Positions 53,246 through 63,580 of a DNA stretch of 64,000 nucleotides are shown piece after piece; the stretch's first letter is position 1; each line of letters opens with the position of its first letter. The position numbers and the translations under genes are program-made. Below the pieces are notes generated by a model that was given only the letters and a program-made list of their open reading frames with translations, searched no databases and had not been told where the DNA came from. Source of the DNA: Muscardinus avellanarius (Eukaryota; Chordata; Mammalia; Rodentia; Gliridae); NCBI GenBank assembly GCA_963383645.1, contig OY726557.1, positions 127,000,603-127,064,602 on the forward strand. Reading direction: 5' to 3'.

Positions 53246-54460
53246 CATATACCACATTAGTCATGAGAAAGTACAACACGAGAGGAGGCATTTTCTAAGA
53301 ATGAATCTCCAAGTACCACACTTGGAGAAGGGCTTTTCAAAATCACATGGACATCAAGACCCAATTCTATGCTGGTGGCATTCAAGATGGCCTGGCCAGG
53401 ACAGCCAGGAGAGCTCATGTGATAAAAGGGAGAAGTCAGTGAGATGTGGCCAGACCAGGGTTGATCCTGAAGGCTCCCTGCATTGCATGGAGCGTGACTG
53501 CAGGGGCCAGGGAAGGAGGGGCAGGCAGGGGCTCCAAGATTTTCTTGTCTCTGCCACCTCAGGCTCCAACTCTTGTACACATCTCACCTATAGTCACAGG
53601 GAGGCGATGGACCTCCATTCCCGAATCTGACATCCTTAAAGTTTCCTCTTATGAGCCTGGGGTTCCAAGCTTTGCCACATTATCTACTTTGAAAATCTGC
53701 TTTATACTGTATTTAGGTATCTGTGTTCAGTTTCACCAGGCTGATAAGCGAGGGCTCATGGTTGGGATATCTAGTGAGGCTAGAGGAACCTTCTCTACTA
53801 GAGACACTGATTTTTTTTTTTTCTAAAAGTTGCTGAGGACGAGTTTTCTCTGTATTATCCAGGACTTTTACCATTTTACTGATGGGACGAAAAATCAACC
53901 CCAAGATGATAGATCTATGATACCTAAACTGTAAGAAATTTTAAGTGAGGGACTCATCCTGTTTTCCTACCTCTGGGCATCAGCCTCTAAAATATTGAAG
54001 ATGGCGATAGGATGGCCCTTTCTGGGGAGACCTCCAGGAGAGGAGTGTCCATGGGGAAGGAATCTCATTTTTAAGGACAAGCAGATGTAATCAAGGAAAC
54101 ACCTTTGATTCAGTAATACACCTTATCCTTCTCATGCTAACAGGAACAAAATGACCCTAAAATGTCCTGCAAATATGGGGGGGGGGTTATCCTGGCCACA
54201 TTCTCTCCATTGGGACAGCTGATGTGGAAGTTCAGAGCCCTCTGGCTCTGGACCTTCTGTGGATCTTGCATCTCTAAACCTCTCCACCACCTTAATGCTC
54301 CTCGGGTTTTTGAATACTTGTTTCTTTAAAGGTTTTACCTCTCTCTCTCTCTCTCTCAATATTATCAATAACCTCTAGGATGATGGGTCACGAGTTTTCA
54401 TTTCTTCATTCAACCCAGAGGTGACTCCTTGCTCTTTCTTGGCCTCCAAAAGACAGTTTC
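53246..54460. other. Unique sequence, nothing assigned
   Basis: A G run at 54178-54187 and a (CT)9 microsatellite at 54339-54357 are the only landmarks. Overlapping open frames at 53257-53826 on both strands have no further support. Confidence 0.4.
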
Positions 54461-54709
54461 AACTGCCCAGTTTTTTTTTTTTTTTTTTTTTTTTTTGGTA
54501 CTGGTAATGGAACCCAGGGACATTCTACCTCTGAGATGCACACCCAGACCTATTTTTTATTCTCTTGTTTTGAAACAGGTTCTCATTGAGTTGCAAAGGG
54601 CCTCACTAAGTAGCTGAGGCTGTCCTTGAACTGCAATCCTCCTGTCTCAGCCTCCCAAATGCTGGGATTACAAGCGTGCGCCACCACGATCGGCTAACTG
54701 CCCAGTTTT
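54461..54709 (-). repeat. B1-dID-type SINE (type A), antisense, with target-site duplication
   Basis: Direct repeats AACTGCCCAGTTTT at 54461-54474 and 54696-54709. A long T run, GGTACTGGTAATGGAACC, GAGTTGCAAAGGGCCTCACT and GCGTGCGCCACCACGATCGG. Confidence 0.96.
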
Positions 54710-55453
54710 AAGTGGGAGGAAAGGAAATGTCGAGAGACACCCCCTCCCCGCCCTGCAGAGCTGCACTGAATCCATACAGGTCTCACCCCACCATGGACAT
54801 GTGCTAATGGAGTGCAGCTACCCGTCTCTGTGGTATGGCTCGTGATCTGGCAGCTCTGCAGCTTTGTGAGTAGAGGGAAGGGTGCAGGGCTGGGGCACAG
54901 GGAAGGGGCAAGAAAGCAGACTAGTCGCTTGAGTCAGGATCATTTTTCCTGATGTCAAAACCTCACCATGGAGAGCGTTTGCTGTTGCTTGCTTTTATCT
55001 GGAAAACAATATAAGCAGTATCTCTCGAAATTAGGTCAGGGCTTGCAAAGGCAGGGGCTTGCCACGGGTGCTAACTACCTGAATCCTCAGTGGGTTTACC
55101 CAGTCTCTGCTCTGACAAATGCTTCCTTTGTTTCCCTGAAAAGTCTGACTTGCTAAAGCGTTCACACCTGTTCTTTTCTCCGTCACCCTTTTTGCTCTCT
55201 CCACAAACAACTGAATTTGGAAGGTTAAAAATCCCTTCACTTGTCAACTCCAAAGCTCCCCCTCCCCAGCTAAAGTTGTCTTACTTCCCACCCAGGGAAG
55301 GAAGCTGCTGTTCTATCACTCTGGGGAGAGGAAGCCACTTTGAGCAGAGCGGGGATCTGCAATTTTCACGATTGTCATTTCTGGAGCAGAGGGTGCCAAT
55401 CTGTCCTAGGAAGCCTGCGTCTGACCAAGTCAGGAGGCTGTAGTTTCAGGAGC
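54710..55453. other. Unique sequence, nothing assigned
   Basis: No repeat or splice-supported exon. Frames at 55031-55443 are open by chance on both strands. Confidence 0.4.
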
Positions 55454-55692
55454 AAAATTCTGGGCTGGGAAGCTGGGCATGGTGGCGCACGCTTGTCATC
55501 CCAGCATTCGGGAGGCTGAGACCAGAGGATAACAGTTTGCGGACAGCCTCAGCTACTTAGTGAGGCCCTCTGCAACCCAGTGAGACCCTGTTTCAAAATA
55601 AAGAATACAAAATAGGGCTGGGGGTGTAGCTTGGAGGTCAAATGCCTCTGGGTTCCATCCCTAGACCCGAAAAAAAAAATTCTGGGCTGGGA
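55454..55692 (+). repeat. B1-dID-type SINE (type A) with target-site duplication
   Basis: Perfect 17-bp repeats AAAATTCTGGGCTGGGA (55454-55470, 55676-55692). The left half starts AGCTGGGCATGGTGGCGCAC; the right half is GGGCTGGGGGTGTAGCTTGG. Confidence 0.97.
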
Positions 55693-55945
55693 ATCAGTGC
55701 CATCCTGGTGACTCATTTCCTTAGGCTTCTTCCAGCTCAGGTTCCCAGGTGCCAATAACATGATAAAAATCCTGTATGCTCAACTAAGATTTGGGGTTTG
55801 GGTTGGAGGGGACCATAACAATGGCAACCACAAAAAAAATTCATTCTACTTTAGATCTCGAAGATGACATGAATTTTCTCTTATTCTTTTTGTTCCAGAC
55901 ACTGCACAGACTAAGGTACTTACGAGGTCTTGGCTAGTCTCTCCT

Positions 55946-56146
55946 ATTTTTTTCTGAATTTTTTGGTACTGGCGATTAAACCAAAGGCATTCTACCTCTG
56001 AGCTGCACTCCCAGCCCTTTTTATATTTTATTTTGAAACAGGGTCTTGCTAAGTTGCTGGGGGTCTTGAAAAGTTGCTGAGGCTGTCCTCAAACCTGCGA
56101 TCCTCCTGACTCAGCCTCCCAAGTACTGAGATTACAGGCATGTCAC
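55946..56146 (-). repeat. B1-dID-type SINE (type A), antisense, internal duplication
   Basis: TTTTGGTACTGGCGATTAAA, GGGTCTTGCTAAGTTGCTGG, a second GGTCTTGAAAAGTTGCTGAGG, and CTCCTGACTCAGCCTCCCAA. Confidence 0.9.
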
Positions 56147-56289
56147 AGCCTCTATGCTTTCGTTTCTTCATTCACAAAGTTGTTTAAATAAGATAATTAT
56201 TCGTAAACCCTTGACAAACAGCTTGCAAAAATTGTTACTGATCATTATGATAGTTTGATCAAGTTTGGGAAAGGAAATAGAAACAATAT

Positions 56290-56880
56290 TGTTATTGCTT
56301 GAATGTATCCCCTCCAAAATTCAGGTCTTGCAAAAGTGGTATTATTAACAGGTGGGGACCTTAAGAGGTAATGAGATGATGAGGGCACCTCCCTTGTGAA
56401 TGGGATTAAGAGCCTGTATAAAGGCCGGGCGTGGTGGTGCATGCTTGTAATCCCCGCGCTTGGGAGGCAGAGACAGGAGGATCGCGCAGGTTCGAAGCCA
56501 GCCGCGCGCGCTGGCTTAGGAGACCCTGTTTCCAAATAAAAATGTAAAAATAGGTCTGGGAGTGTAGCCCGGAGGTAGAAGGGCTTCCAGAAACCCCAGT
56601 ACCACCAAAAAAAAAAAAAAAAAAGCCTGTATAAAAGGGCTGGAGGAGGAAGTGTGTTCTCTTGGACACAGCATGCCTGCCCTCAGGAGGCAGCATCACG
56701 GTGCTGTCTTGGGAGCAGGGAGCAGCCCACACCAGACAAAAAAAGCCTACCTGCACCTTGATCTTGGACTTCTCCAGAACAGGGAGAAACCATTCAACTC
56801 TTCATAAATTACCCAATTTGTGAGTAATTTGTTACAGCAAGCAAATAATAGGCCAATACAGACACTATTATTGGAATCTC
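56290..56880 (+). mobile_element. MaLR (MLT1-like) solo LTR, sense, split by a SINE
   Basis: TTATTGCTTGAATGTATCCC CTCC, GGTGGGGACCTTAAGAGGTA, CTTCTCCAGAACAGGGAGAA and TTCATAAATTACCCAATTTG TGAG run in the MLT1 order and close with AATAGGCCAATACAGAC. There is no internal region. The SINE at 56423-56623 separates its two halves. Confidence 0.82.
56411..56635 (+). repeat. B1-dID-type SINE (type B) inside the LTR
   Basis: Perfect 12-bp repeats AGCCTGTATAAA (56411-56422, 56624-56635). It starts GGCCGGGCGTGGTGGTGCAT, contains CCAGCCGCGCGCGCTGGCTT and keeps many CpGs, so it looks young. It ends in an A run. Confidence 0.97.
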
Positions 56881-56917
56881 GAGAAAACCTAGAATAATAA
56901 TGGTTTCTGAACTTTTT

Positions 56918-57392
56918 ATCTTTAGTAGATTTTTTTTTTTTTTTGCGGGTCTGGGGATGGAACCCAGGGGCATTCAACCTCTGAGCTATACCCCCTGCCC
57001 TATTTTTTTATTCATTATTATTATTTTTTTTGGTGGTACTGGGGATGGAACCCAGAGGCTTTCTACCTCTGGGATATACTACCAGACCTTTTTATATTTT
57101 ATTTGGAAACAGGGTCTCACTAAGTTGTTGAAAGCCTCACTAAGTAGCTGAGGCTGGCTTCGAACCCGTGCGATCCTCCTGTCTCAGCCTCCCAAGCGCG
57201 GGGATTACAAGCGTGAGCCACCACGCCCGGCTCTACTATTCATTATTTTGAAACAGGGTCTCACTGAGTTGCAAAGGGCCTCACTAAGTAGTAGCTGAGG
57301 CTGTCCTTGAACCGCGATCCTCCGGTCTCAGCCTCCCAAATGCTGGGATTACAAGCGTGCGCCACAACGCCCGGCTATCTTTAGTAGATTTT
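56918..57392 (-). repeat. Outer SINE (type A), antisense, with target-site duplication, split by another SINE
   Basis: Perfect 16-bp flanks ATCTTTAGTAGATTTT (56918-56933, 57377-57392). The left piece is 56934-57008 (TGGAACCCAGGGGCATTCAA); the right piece is 57248-57376 (GAGTTGCAAAGGGCCTCACT, CCCAAATGCTGGGATTACAA). Confidence 0.96.
57009..57247 (-). repeat. Inner SINE (type B), antisense, nested in the previous SINE
   Basis: Flanked by TATTCATTATT at 57009-57019 and 57237-57247. It has the type B marks TTTGGAAACAGGGTCTC, GGCTTCGAACCCGTGCGATC and CCCAAGCGCGGGGATTACAA. Confidence 0.95.
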
Positions 57393-57907
57393 AAAAAAAT
57401 GTTATTTTATATGAAATTTCAACACACAAATGGTACAAGTGAGGTATAAGGCAGTGGGTGACAGGTGGTGGTTGGGTGCCAAGAATTGCCTGATATCTTT
57501 GCACTGATGGATTTTGTCTGCAGAGGCAATTTGGACCTTCAGGGAATCTCAAGGCTTTGAAGGGCTCAGTTAGAAAGCTACCAGCTTAGGATATTAGAAA
57601 TCAGTGGATCCCTTCCAAAAGCCAAAGCCCCACCTACATTCACTTGGCTGACATATTTTAGTGAACTGAACAAAGCAACCAGAAAGAAGTGGCTCCAGAG
57701 AAATCTTCCAGTGTGGCAGGGGACAGGTTTTTAGGGTCAGTGATGCTGGACCAACGCCAGAGTCGAACACGCTCTTTGGAAAAGGAACGGCAGCATCTTT
57801 CTTTGCTTATCCTGAGTGGGGCCAGGGCTTGCAGATGGGTTGGAGGTGAGGTGGAGTGAGGGAATGGAGACAGTGACACAAAGCACAGCCAGAGAGGACG
57901 AGTCAGC
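57393..57907. other. Unique sequence, nothing assigned
   Basis: No element recognised; it leads into the short ATG-to-donor segment at 57908. Confidence 0.38.
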
Positions 57908-57943
57908 ATGGAAGGGAGGGAGGATCGGCTGGGATCCCTACAG
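57908..57943 (+). CDS. Short ATG-to-splice-donor segment (tentative first exon)
   Basis: An ATG in good context (GTCAGCATGG) opens 12 codons (MEGREDRLGSLQ) that stop exactly at CAG|GTGAGTTC, a strong donor. No promoter or CpG island and no acceptor partner are visible. It could be the first coding exon of an unidentified gene or chance. Confidence 0.15.
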
Positions 57944-58053
57944 GTGAGTTCAGGTGGATTGTGCCTACACAGAGGCCTGGGTTCTATCCAGTTATTGTGA
58001 TGCTTTTGGAATTCTACTGCCTCTTCCCTTTTGCTTCCTCTTTTTTTCTAGCA
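57944..58053. other. Unique sequence, nothing assigned
   Basis: Short stretch between the possible donor and the next SINE. Confidence 0.35.
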
Positions 58054-58308
58054 AAATTCTAATCTGAGGCTGGGTGTGGTGGCGCCTGTTTGTAATCCCA
58101 GCATGTGGGAGGCTGAGACAGGAGGATCTGGGTTTGTGACCAGCCTCAGCTACTTAGTGAGGCACTTTGCAACTCAGTGAGACCTTGTTTCAAAACAGAA
58201 GAACAAAAGAATAAAAAAAAAATTGGGCTGAGGGTGTAGCTAGGAGGTAGAATGTCCCTGGGTTCCATTCCCAGGAGCGCAAGGAAAAAAAAAAAAAGTT
58301 CCAATCTG
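58054..58308 (+). repeat. B1-dID-type SINE (type A) with degenerate target-site duplication
   Basis: Flanks AAATTCTAATCTG and AAAGTTCCAATCTG. The left half starts AGGCTGGGTGTGGTGGCGCC; the right half is GGGCTGAGGGTGTAGCTAGG. Confidence 0.93.
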
Positions 58309-59709
58309 GTTTTATGACTATACTGGAAAAGACAAGGAAGTAATCTGCCCAAATCAGGGCTAAAGTTGATAAAGCCCAATTAGTGAATGATCAGTCTACA
58401 AGATTATTTAGCCAGGATGCACATTCATTTAACAGAGAAGATGGACAATATGGCCAATATCAAAGCTGGGGCTCACTCAGTCCCTCTGTGTCTCAGTCAC
58501 TGCTTTCTCACTTCTGGGGGACTCCAGTTAGCCTCTGCTGTCATTGGAGCCCACAGGAAAGAACTTCTCAAGATGCAGAGTCTTAATAACTACCCGAACA
58601 CCACCTTGTCTCTCATGATAGAGCACAAAATAAAAAGTCATGGTCCTACGACCGAGGGCACTTTCCATGGTCCTGAAAAAAATGTGACTCCCTACCTCAT
58701 TTTTACACAACAGTGGGTATACTCAGCATCCAGATTCTTATTTTAATATATTTCAGGCCTTGGTTCCTTTGATTCTCCAGGAAAACTCATAAACTCAATT
58801 TCCTAAGCCACTCTTATGAGAAAGCACAGATGCCCACTTCAGTCCTGGGCAGAGATGAAAAGCTTTTCAGCCCCCTTATTCCTCATCTTAGGGCTGGAGG
58901 TGACTCAGGAACGTACCTTGCTATTTTCATGATCTATTGGTGTCTCAGTAATGAATGTTCATCGTCGCAGTGCCCTCATTTAGCCTACTAACCTCAGTAA
59001 GGTAATATTTGATTTGTGCTAAGTATCTGATTAAACAACATAAAGTATTTAACCTATTGATCTTTTATACCTCACCAGCCCTGCATTCCTAGATATACTT
59101 TAATTACTGACTTGGAGAGCTTTCCTGAATGAGATTTGCATCTTGTTAAGCTCTTCTTTGTCTTGGGGGCCTCGTGTCAATAGCCTCCTCTTCTGGTTGC
59201 TTCTGGGCCTCTACTCCACTTCTGCTCTTCCACTAGATTTGCTTGATTCTGCCTAGAGACTGGCATTTGGTTAATCTACCAGAGAGGGTCCTTTATGGGA
59301 TGGTGAGTCCTACTGCTTATTTTTAGAAAGCCGGTGATTACATAAACAATAGGACTTGTTACTTTGTCTACCCTGATCTGTGGAGCATGGGAAATTTAGA
59401 CAGTTGGTCACAGCTGTTAGACTGACCTAACCTTTATATCTCACAAGGAGAATAGGCCAGTGGGCATCCATCAAGAGGAAGCCCATTTGGACTGGCCAAT
59501 TAGCTAATTGTTCTACTCTGAACTACTTCTTAGAAAACTACAGAGAATCAGAGCTTTTGCTTATCTTGCCTGAAAGGATATAGTCATGAATGTTAATAAT
59601 AATTAGCTGATTTACATGCTGTCTTTCCTTCAAGAATTTCAAACATGCTGGGTTTGTTTATTTTGTTTCCCTTCTTAAAAAATTGGCTCTACAAAGGCTG
59701 AGATAGCTT
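58309..59709. other. Unique sequence; AT-rich patch near 58980-59180
   Basis: 58980-59180 (TCTGATTAAACAACATAAAG, TACTTTAATTACTGAC) could be conserved. The rest shows no feature. Confidence 0.35.
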
Positions 59710-59845
59710 CTCCACAGTTTTCCCCAAATGAGAATAGCACCTCATAGGATTAAGAGAACTCAATCAGAAAATTGATGCAGAACACTTACAGCAATGCCTA
59801 CTACCAAGTAAGTGCTCAGTAAGTGGGAGGTATTATAACTATACC
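59710..59845 (+). repeat. MIR 3' fragment, sense
   Basis: AGAACTCAATCAGAAAATTG, GCAATGCCTACTACCAAGTA AGTGCTCAGTAAGTGG resemble the MIR 3' end. Confidence 0.6.
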
Positions 59846-60140
59846 ATCTAAGATGGCTCTGTGACTTGTGGGTTGCCCATGAATTTCTGGATATGGTCAG
59901 GTTGAGAAGAATGTACTGTGACCCAAGTAGTTGGATACTTTGCCCAGCCCACATGATGAAGACTATCCTGCCCTGGATCCTAGCATCTATATGTGTCTAC
60001 TGGCCCATCACAAGTGAGCCTTGAAGAAGAAAGAGTGGATTGTGGAGGAGAAAATGCCCTGAAAGGGCAAGCATTCATCTTCGTACAAGCCAAGCTACGG
60101 CCTAAAGTCAGGTCAGAGGCATAGTCAGGATATTTGTTTA
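59846..60140. other. Unique sequence, nothing assigned
   Basis: No element recognised. Confidence 0.4.
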
Positions 60141-60340
60141 TTAGAGCTTCTCAGAGAATGTCTTCCAAAGGGTAGTATGCAGGATAACAATGCAAATTAA
60201 AGGGTATGCCCCAGACAACTGAACTGGAATTTCTGTGAGCAGTGGCCATGCATTTGCAATTAAAACAAGCTTTTATGGTGATTCTCACGTTCAGTAAAAA
60301 TTGAAAATCACCCCCATTGATTGGTATTTTTAGAAACCCC
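60141..60340. mobile_element. MER5-like DNA transposon remnant
   Basis: TTAGAGCTTCTCAGAGAATG, AGACAACTGAACTGGAATTT CTG and TGGTGATTCTCACGTTCAG follow the MER5 plan; diverged. Confidence 0.6.
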
Positions 60341-62135
60341 CTCCAAAAAAATTGCAACAAATTTCTAAGAAAGGCTGGAAGTTGTGCAACAGCATCTGAT
60401 TAGCTCCCCATTCCCGGAGGCATTCTAATTTTAAGGGGGAGCAGTAAAGGTGTGGGCTCATTACCCCACAAGTGTCCAGTCTGTAGAGTGGCTTGGAGGT
60501 CTCCCAGCAGTCATGCTAGGGTCTGAGGGAGATAATGGGGGCACCCACCAACCTCAGGGAATATTCGGGCAAAGTCAGACCCCTGGCAGAAAGGATGGTG
60601 TGAGGCCAGGGGTAACCAGAGCTGCTGGGCTTTCTGCCTCTCTGTAAATATCTTGGGGAACACTTGTAACCCATCCTGCTTCTCTCTGCACTCTCAATGC
60701 ATTTGGGATTCTTAGTCCCACTTCCAAATAATGTCTCAGCAAATGCATAATGCTGATGCACATAAAACACAGACAGCCCACAGAAAACGATGCTGCTGGA
60801 CATGCATGTATACACGCACTTACCCACACGTGTATGCACACTTACACGCACCGCATCATTGCCTTTGCTCCACAGCCGATAGAAGTGATTTTCAGACAAT
60901 CCGCTCTTTTGGATTGTCTGCATCACTGCTCCCTTCCATTAGCATGGCTAATTGAGAACTGACTGTGTGTCTTGGACCATTTCCAAGCAGAGAACCCATT
61001 GCCCACACGATATGGGCTTCTAGGAGAGCCAAGCAAATAGCGGGAAGCACCATTTTGAGTGTCCAGTGGGGAAAGAGCCAACTTTTAAGGATGGTCTGGC
61101 CATTCCCAGGCCAGAGAAGCAATCTTGTTCAGCATGTCACATTGATTGCTAAGTCAGTATACCATAAACCTGTCCCCCAGCTAGAATGTGCGCTGACTCT
61201 GAGAATGATGGGGCTTGGTTAGTAAAGGATGAAGCCATCCCAAGACCAATAAATGATGCAGTCTGGTTTTCCCTGGGTTGTATATTAACACCATCCATGG
61301 AAGCTACACAGGACAGAGGCTTGGCAAATAGGTATGTTTGCTTTGACTTCTGCACAGTGAGGATGAGATAGGGGCCAGTGGGGAAATCACCTGAGGCTAG
61401 ATGAAAGGCTCGGAAGGAATAAGCCTCTGCAAAAACCTGGTCTTTGAAGAAACCACTGATGTTCGTATGTCTTAGCTGTATCTGTCTGTCATATAACATC
61501 ATGGTGAAATTACCCCCCCCCCACCCCAGTAGATCTCAAAACTAAAACATACTAAGAAAAAAAAAACAGAGTTGTAGTAACTGCTTTCTGGGTAACTATG
61601 TATTGGATGGTGTCATTTTTCTTATGACATAAGCTCCCAGATGGCATAGATGCTGTCTCTTAGAATAAATAGCAACTAGCAGAGGGTCATGCCTCATGAG
61701 GGTTTCTGATAAGTAGTGTTTGGTTGTATGCTGTTTATCACAAAAAGAACAGATACTATTGTCAGACAGACTCACGAGCTGCTGCCTTTTGCAAGAAGAA
61801 TGAGAGAAGTCCCCTGCAACTTTTTACAATTCTGTGTTCTGTCCCAAATAATAACGAGACATGAATCACCTGGTCTCAAGGGTAACTGAAGGCAGAGGCA
61901 CATTTCTCAGGGGGGTGAGAGAACTGCTGTCGAGGGTTTAACTGTGCTGCTCATGGGTGTTTTTTGGTGGGGGGAGGGAGTCTGGATTAACTAGAATGTC
62001 TTCCGACTCTATTTGTACCTGGCCACCCCAGCCCTACCTCCTAATCTAAGTGAGAAGAACTGAGCTGGGAGGATTGCATGATAGGGTTCTGAGAGCAGCT
62101 GTCTCAGCTGTGGGTACAGAGTTAGACATGGTCAT
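60341..62135. other. Unique sequence, nothing assigned
   Basis: Landmarks are a C-rich run at 61514-61527 and A-rich stretches near 61555. Open frames up to 136 codons on the minus strand (60516-60926) and others are unsupported. Confidence 0.4.
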
Positions 62136-62310
62136 TGTCACCACTGGCTGCATGTCAGTCCCTTAGGGGAGCTAAAAAGAGAGATGACACCACGCTCCGC
62201 TACCAATGATTTTGATTTAATTATTCTGAGCTGGGGCCCGACATGGATAATTTAAAAAGCACCAGGAGATTTTACATGTGAAGAGCTGAGAATGTCCAAG
62301 CAAAAGCTCC
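62136..62310. mobile_element. MER5-like DNA transposon remnant
   Basis: CTGGCTGCATGTCAGTCCC, CCAATGATTTTGATTTAATT ATTCTGAGCTGGGGCCCG and GAGATTTTACATGTGAAGAG are the MER5 landmarks. Confidence 0.7.
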
Positions 62311-62794
62311 TTGGTAGTAGGAAGGAAAACAGGAGACCCTGCTTCAATCCACAAAGCAGAGGGAGGATGAAGCCCAGCCTTGGAAACAGTGTTCCTTGTC
62401 TTTACAAGATGCTGGGTTACAAGTAAGTGGCCATGGCAAACAGGGTGTGGGTTGGAAATAAAAAAACAAAGGGAGAAAAAGAGAAAGCCAAAGGCCTATT
62501 GAGAGGAGAGAAATGATACAGGTTTTCTCTAGTGTTTTGTGGCCAGAATCTGAAATGTGAAGGATGTGTTTACTCTTTCTGGTGAAGGTGTATCACCTGG
62601 GAAAATCCAGTATTTCTATCCATGCCCACAGAGAAGTCTGGCAGCTGGTGAACAGCAATAGTAGGGACTCATAAAAGGAAAAATGTATGACCAAGAGCCC
62701 CTCACCATAACAATTGTTATGGGTTTGGGGAATCTACCTCTTGACCATGAAAGAAACTAGGAAATGGAGGTGAAGGAGCAGGCCCTTTGGAGAA
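62311..62794. other. Unique sequence, nothing assigned
   Basis: Purine-rich at 62455-62520; no element recognised. Confidence 0.4.
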
Positions 62795-63175
62795 CATTAA
62801 AGCTTTTCTACTACTGCAACAGAATACCTGAGATAAAAAAAAACTTATAAAGAGGAAGGGTTTATTTTAGCTTCTGGTCTCTGAGGTTTCAGTCTGAGGC
62901 TACCAGGCCCTGTTGCTTTGAAGCTGTGGTGGCCCAGTGCATCATGAGGGGCACATGGAGAAGAAGAGGTGGTTGCTTACCTCATACTGGCTGGGAAGCA
63001 AAGAGGAAGGGGCCAGAGTCCCACTCTCCCTCAAGGACACAGCCTCAATAGCCTAACGACCTTCCACCAGGTACCATCTCTTAAAGGTTCCACCACCTCC
63101 AAACAGCATCCCAGCTGGTGACCAAGCCTTCAACACACAGGACCTTGGAGGAAGCTATCTCAACTTGTGAAAGCT
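62795..63175 (-). mobile_element. MaLR (MST/THE1-like) solo LTR, antisense
   Basis: CTACTGCAACAGAATACCTG AG, CTTATAAAGAGGAAGGGTTT ATTT, CTCTTAAAGGTTCCACCACC and a closing CTTCAACACACAGGACC. Same family and orientation as the copy at 18050-18495; no internal region. Confidence 0.72.
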
Positions 63176-63372
63176 GTGTTTGTGTAATGGTAGAGAGGGG
63201 TGTATGCCATACTAAAGAAGTGGCCTGTGGGCCAAGAAGACACCCAGTGCATCACTCAGCTTTAAACGTGTTCTCAACACCAGCTCTCTAGAGTTTAGGA
63301 TTTGACTTCTTCCGAAGTCATTTCCTTCTTTGCTCCCTTCCCCTCCTCTTCCTTCCTTCCCGCTTTCATTTG
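63176..63372. other. Unique sequence, nothing assigned
   Basis: A TTCC/CCTT-rich patch at 63335-63365 precedes the SINE. Confidence 0.35.
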
Positions 63373-63580
63373 TTCTTTGTACTGGGGACTGAGCTCAGCA
63401 GCATTCTACCTTCCAAGTTTTACCCCCAGCCCTATTTACTTACTTACTTATTATTTGAAACAAGTTTTCACTCAGTTGCTGAGCTGGCCTTGAACCTGTA
63501 ATCCTCCTGTATCAGTCATTCCTCCTATATCAGTCTCCCAAGTACTGGTATTTCAGGCACATGGCACCACACCTGGCTTA
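63373..63580 (-). repeat. B1-dID-type SINE, antisense, diverged
   Basis: TTTGTACTGGGGACTGAGCT, ATTCTACCTTCCAAGTTTTA CCCCCAGCC, TTTGAAACAAGTTTTCACTC and a partly duplicated CTCCTGTATCAGTC / CTCCTATATCAGTC. Confidence 0.88.

Noticed and set aside
60516..60926. 136-codon minus-strand frame
   Set aside because: A second frame on the same strand and two on the opposite strand are open over the same interval; no splice signals, so treated as chance.
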